A stretch of 23,197 bases of DNA from Volvariella volvacea V23 (Eukaryota > Basidiomycota > Agaricomycetes > Agaricales > Pluteaceae): assembly GCA_000349905.1 (NCBI GenBank), contig KB722749.1, positions 762,090-785,286 on the forward strand, read 5' to 3'. The notes under the pieces were generated by a model. It had not been told where the DNA came from. It did not search any database and saw only the letters and a list, made by a program, of their open reading frames with translations. Shown here in pieces: positions 19,416 through 23,197 of this stretch. A program made the translations under genes and the position numbers. Every line of letters starts with the position of its first letter. Within the stretch, counting starts at the first letter, position 1.

Positions 19416-20857
19416 CTACGCAACTTTAATAACGACCTTGCCAATATGCTTCTGCGACTCCAAGTGCTGATAGGCCTCGACAGCATCGTTGAACGAAAAC
19501 ACCTTGTCGATAACGGGCTTGGTAACCTCTGGATTAGCCTCCATGATGCGAACAAGATCGTTGAACCTGCTTCGCGTCAGCACTGCTTACGCCCCGCCAC
19601 ATGATACTCACTGAGCTACTGAGCCGATCAACACGCTGCGGAGGATCAACGCCTTCTTCATGGTCTCCACTACAAAATCAATATGCTTGCTCTCTTTGCT
19701 CACAAACCCGACGATGTGCAGCCATCCCGCCATCCTAGCTGCTTTCATGGATTGCTCGATCGTGCCGTCTCCGCCAACCTCGATGACATGGTCCACGCCC
19801 ACTCCGTTCGTCTGAAGAACAGCCCGGGTTATCAAATCATATTCATGGTTCCAGATGCAAGACGCGGGACTCACCAACTTTTGGACTTCATCTCCCCAAT
19901 TCGGTGTCTTCTTGTAATTGATCACATACTTGGCTCCCAGCTTCTTGGCTACCGCCAACTTGTCATCTGAAGAAGACGTGGCGATAACGGTGGCGCCGGC
20001 TGCTCGTGCCAACTGTAGTCCTGCACTGCGGGATAATGACGAAGAAGAGTGGTGTAAATATAGTGCGAAAAGCGCTGATAGCGACTGACATTGACACACC
20101 ACCTGTTCCCAGGACGAGGACGGTGTCTCCTGCTTTGACGGGAGTTGGACCGTGGAGGGCGTTGTAGGCGGTCAGGGTCGCGCAACTGGTGCACAAAGTC
20201 AGCGATCCATGATATGCTAGTTGCATGATACTCACGGCAAAGTAGACGCCTCCTCGTAATTCAAGTGATTGGGAACACGAACCAAGGACTAGGAAATATA
20301 AATGGACCTATCACCCCAGAATTTAGACCACCACTCACATGGGCTGGAAAGGTCTTATACTCGGTCAGCACGCCATTAATTGCGCCTCCCAACGCAGTGT
20401 CTCCCTTCTTCTCATCCACGTCGCCGTAGATGTGGTCCATGAAGAAGTTGGCACAAACCCGATCACCAATGCTCCACTCCTTCACGAGATCCCCAACCCC
20501 CACGACCTCACCAGCCATATCGGAACACGGGACCAGCTCCTTTGGAAGCCTATTTCACAATAGAGTTCCCTATAAACAGGCTTTGAACACGGCATTAGGA
20601 ACGTACTCGGATAAGGGGTAAGTCCCATTGGCAACAATCAAGTCCCTGTATTGAAGAGACACAGCACGGACCTTAACCAACACCTCCGTCGCACGGGGCT
20701 TTGGAACTTCAATTTCGCGGGCCTTCAAATTATTGTAAGACCCGACCTACGGTAAATATACCAAACATTTAGTGATTGACTTGGGGTTAGGGCACGCCAG
20801 AGTAGGGACCGCTTCACGTACTCTGAGCAAATATTCCTTGCAGGTAGTGGGATGCAT
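19416..20857 (-). CDS. MDR oxidoreductase copy 2 (zinc-independent ADH-like), intact
   Basis: This is an NAD(P)H-dependent medium-chain reductase; the substrate is unknown. Eight exons: 20857-20822, 20746-20607, 20549-20339, 20288-20236, 20185-20090, 20025-19875, 19811-19612 and 19566-19416. The product is 345 aa. The GroES-like domain covers about 13-140 (EVLVKVRAVSLQYRDLIVANG, CSDMAGEVVGVGD). The Rossmann domain has GTGGVSIAGLQLARAAGATV from residue 173, then TSSSDDKLAVAKKLGAKYVI, TNGVGVDHVIEVGG and the C-terminus HIGKVVIKVA. The position of the first catalytic zinc Cys reads QYRD, and the His-Glu motif is replaced by DMAGE, so the enzyme should be zinc-independent. The exon 5 donor is GTCAGT, required to give GVSIAGLQ. 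Tandem with, and same orientation as, the damaged copy 1 downstream. Identical intron positions show the duplication was of genomic DNA, not retroposition. Confidence 0.93.
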
Positions 20858-21116
20858 GGCGGTTCAGCTGAGCTGAGGATGTAGTCTCACTGGTCACTTA
20901 TCTCAACTAGATGGCATATTCTTGGTGCGACCGCGACCAGAAATATTCAAAGTGGCTAAGTGAATCAATCCCTGTGAAACTGCCCAATCTGGGCCTTTCC
21001 CGCTCTCATCCATTCAGTCACGATAATTCCTGCAATAACACGGGTGTGTCATCAAGGACGGTGACCATAACCATGAGCAGCAGAGGTAGTGATCAGGATG
21101 ATTAGCCGAAATACAA

Positions 21117-21196
21117 GCCGTCGTGGCGCAATTGGTAGCGCGTTGCTTTCCTAAGACGACAGGCAAAGGTTGTGGGTTCGATCCCCATCGGCGGTA
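21117..21196 (+). tRNA. tRNA-Arg(CCU) with 7-nt intron
   Basis: A full cloverleaf can be folded. The acceptor stem pairs 21117-21123 with 21189-21195 (two G:U-type pairs). The D stem is GCGC/GCGC with loop AATTGGTA. The anticodon stem is TTGCT (21143-21147) with GGCAA (21162-21166). The T stem is GTGGG/CCCAT with loop TTCGATC, and the discriminator is A. The anticodon CCT is at 21150-21152. A 7-nt intron (21154-21160) sits one base 3' of the anticodon, the canonical position. The mature length is 73 nt before CCA. The A box (TGGCGCAATTGG) and B box (GGTTCGATCCC-like) are present for Pol III. Arg-CCU decodes AGG. Confidence 0.9.
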
Positions 21197-21467
21197 GCTG
21201 GACGACTTATTTTGCCTATTTCTAACCCCTATCACAGATAACCAGCTCTTTCATGGTCCCCTCACGTGAGAATCCCGTGAGATTGATTTTCTCCTTTCGA
21301 CTCCTAATTTAGTACTCTACAAAAGGGCTAACAATGAAATAGACAGCTAAATCACGAAGAGGACCTATTTCATCTTGTGGCGCATACTAGCAGCCCGCCT
21401 TTTGGAAAAGGGCGCGACAACAGGTCCGTAGGGATTGGTATCTCTCCACCAGTCATCCTCAACCTAA
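21197..21467. other. Gap between tRNA and relic frame
   Basis: 271 bp. No gene is seen. The segment holds the tRNA 3' flank, including short T-rich bits that could end Pol III transcription, and stop-containing sequence upstream of the relic frame. Confidence 0.4.
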
Positions 21468-22211
21468 AGCCTAGATCTACTCCTTCTGGTGGATGAACAC
21501 GCAAAATTACGGCAAATTATGCTAAAGAGTGACGATACCTTCTGCGAAGTGATAAACATCGGCTCTGGCAAATGTTTTCCCAAATCCCCATCACGTATAG
21601 ATATATTATGGCAGGCACTCAAGGGCTCTGGTGCTCGTCTCAGATGGCTACTCAGTTATGGGATCTCAGAAGCAATGATGCAGTACCTTGCTTCATAGGA
21701 TGGCCTCGATTATGGCTTATTCAACTTTTGCGTCGTTCCGGCCTGGATATCCTCAACCTCAATCTCCTTTGCGAAGAATGTCCTACACAAACACGCGTCC
21801 TCACTTACCGAATTCTATATCAGCTCTGGCGCTGAGAGTTACGACTCCTCTTGTGAAAACGTGGCCATCAATCTCAGTATTTGGCCCACTCCATCGTCGT
21901 TCAGCAAGCTGAGAAATCTCTGCGTTCTGGCCCCATCGTCTTGGCGACTCAGCGTCGCATCAGACCTTCAGCAGGCTCTCAGTTACACAATGAGTATCCC
22001 ACAGCTTTAGCAACTAGAGGTTGCGTGGAGCAGCGTCCCCGTGGACATAAATTGGTTCAACTTCAAGCATCGTATGGAGAGCATGGGGGAGGGGGCATAT
22101 GTTAAAAGGTGTGCATTGGAGAGTAAGGTTGATGAAAAGGAGTTGTGGAACCGTGTTGGGGAGGAACCACCCAAAGGAAATTATAAGCTAAGCATGTTTG
22201 AGGATGACTGA
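21468..22211 (+). pseudogene. Relic coding frame with two internal TAG stops (LRR/F-box-like C-terminus?)
   Basis: One frame reads for about 240 codons with only two stops, TAG at 21696-21698 and TAG at 22008-22010, and ends at TGA 22209-22211. It has no start ATG: an in-frame TAA lies just upstream and the first codons read LLLLVDEHAKLRQ. Segments such as GARLRWLLSYGIS, SKLRNLCVLAPSSWRLSV and QLEVAW resemble C-terminal leucine-rich parts of basidiomycete F-box-like proteins. The tail (ESKVDEKELWNRVG, KLSMFEDD) looks like a real protein end. I find no introns that would remove the stops. It is most likely a 5'-truncated, decayed gene; the family assignment is tentative. Confidence 0.55.
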
Positions 22212-22552
22212 ATTTGCCATAGTCACCTGTGTACTATCTTCTATACGTATTGTCGGTACAGTCATTGAATTAAATATTAGAAGGCAATTGCGTCTTATTT
22301 ATTGAATTATCCCTAATGCACATAATGCGCACGGGCACGGCCTTTCACCCCCAGTGAGAAATGGCTCGCAGGGGTCCGTCACAGACCGTGACAATCCGTC
22401 CCACACGTTTTTTCCCCCGCCCCACACTGTCGTCCACTGCTGTTGTCCGTCGCCATGTATTTCACCGTCGTAATTTATTACTTTGGCCTTCAAACTGCTC
22501 TGGGTGATGAAAATAGTAAGCCACGCAAGTTGTTTGAACCCCTCCTCCCACC
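22212..22552. other. 5' flank of the Plavaka/KDZ-like gene, with short motif repeats
   Basis: 341 bp without a gene. Around 22376-22404 the motif CCGT[C/G]AC-like recurs (CCGTCAC, CCGTGAC, CCGTCCC), and GTCAC/GTGAC form an inverted pair. TGTCGTCC and TGTTGTCC follow at 22427-22450. Such short repeats are common near ends of CACTA-type elements, so this may be the subterminal region of the transposon whose gene starts at 22553. No definite terminal inverted repeat can be shown in this window. Confidence 0.4.
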
Positions 22553-23197
22553 ATGGTGCTCCCTGCCGACGACCCGAAACGCACCAAATGGTGTATCTGC
22601 CAGAAATACTGCTGCGGGGGCAAAAGGGTGACTGCTGCAACATTTAGATATCATAGCAATGCTCGTGACGAGGAACTGGGGGCTTTGAAGCTCGCGCTGC
22701 ATGGTACGCCTGCCAGTGCGGCGGCGCCAGTGTCACAGAGATCAACTCGACAGACCTTGCAGCAAAAGGTGAGCAATATTGCTGTTTTGTTAGAAAAATA
22801 CATCTAATATCGACACTAGGCAGGTCGTAGGGTACCAAAACGGCCCATTGCGACGTTGTCAACCCAACCGCCATCATCCCCGCCGCCCGACGACGACGTG
22901 CGAATGGATATAGCAGCCGATTTCGTGCCACCCAATGACGAAGTTCTTGACAACGGCCATGCGACCGGGACCGTCAATTTTCAGTCAAGGTTGGAAGGAA
23001 AGGGTTCTCGGAGTGGTAGTGAGTCGGATGGATCAGATGACAAGGGAGATGGAGACGGGGGAGAGCGGCAACCTGTTGAACCAACGACCAGTTGTCGTTC
23101 AGCTGCTCCTCCACCCGATGTACCACAGGATGCTGCAGCTGCGTGGAGAGTAGGAGAAGGGGACGAAGAACCCAATGACGAAACCACTCCGCCGCCA
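22553..23197 (+). CDS. 5' part of Plavaka/KDZ-like transposon protein (runs off the window)
   Basis: The ATG sits in a strong context (CCACCATGG). Exon 1 is 22553-22768 (72 codons). The intron runs GTGAGC...CTAG, and exon 2 begins at 22820 and stays open to the window edge, giving 198 aa so far. The N-terminus has C-x-C-x3-C-C-x-G-G (CICQKYCCGGKRV) followed by a Thr/Phe/Tyr-His element (TAATFRYHSNAR). This resembles the N-terminal Cys/His region of long hypothetical proteins encoded by Plavaka (KDZ/CACTA-related) elements in Agaricomycetes. The rest is Pro/Asp/Ser-rich and disordered, as usual before the transposase core. The catalytic domain would lie beyond the window. Alternatively it could be a host protein with a similar finger. 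Confidence 0.6.

Noticed and set aside
1..23197. CRISPR array or bacterial-type operon
   Set aside because: No regularly spaced repeats; introns, a tRNA intron and gene types all indicate a fungal nuclear genome.

Overview
The window looks like nuclear DNA from a filamentous basidiomycete, probably an Agaricomycete. The genes are dense and cut by many 50-70 nt GT-AG introns. The gene set fits this: an Akr1-type ankyrin/DHHC palmitoyltransferase, a 33-residue Cys-rich metallothionein, an F-box protein with an N-terminal repeat region, and hAT and Plavaka/KDZ-like transposon fragments of the kind common in Agaricomycetes. No species can be named from the sequence alone. All gene models below were spliced by hand from splice-site phase and family resemblance.

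Layout. 1-3.23 kb (minus): a decayed hAT transposase with several in-frame stops, followed by a cluster of GC-rich palindromes at 3.53-3.64 kb. 4.0-4.9 kb (minus): an atypical SDR / NAD(P)-binding protein of the YMR090W type. 5.3-8.4 kb (minus): AKR1, ten exons. 8.6-9.1 kb: a small plus-strand ORF with a mitochondrial-type N-terminus, meeting tail to tail a three-exon metallothionein gene on the minus strand. 9.1-11.9 kb: a gene-poor stretch with several inverted repeats, including a 21-bp-arm hairpin just upstream of the next gene. 11.9-13.65 kb (plus): translation elongation factor 1B gamma, six exons. 14.6-17.1 kb (minus): F-box/LRR protein. 17.4-18.8 and 19.4-20.9 kb (minus): tandem paralogues of a zinc-independent MDR oxidoreductase with identical eight-exon structures. 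The downstream copy carries a one-base frameshift. 21.12-21.20 kb (plus): tRNA-Arg(CCU) with a 7-nt intron. 21.47-22.21 kb (plus): a relic coding frame with two internal stops. 22.55 kb to the end (plus): the 5' part of a Plavaka/KDZ-like transposon gene that runs out of the window.

The genes do not form one pathway. Housekeeping genes (AKR1, eEF1B gamma, tRNA) sit between small accessory genes, and the window is bounded by transposon remains on both sides. I found no convincing new multi-gene system. The points most worth following are the C-to-T decay pattern of the hAT element, the palindrome cluster and hairpin, the hidden metallothionein with its shared stop region, the 26-nt catalytic micro-exon of AKR1, and the tandem MDR pair with one broken copy.
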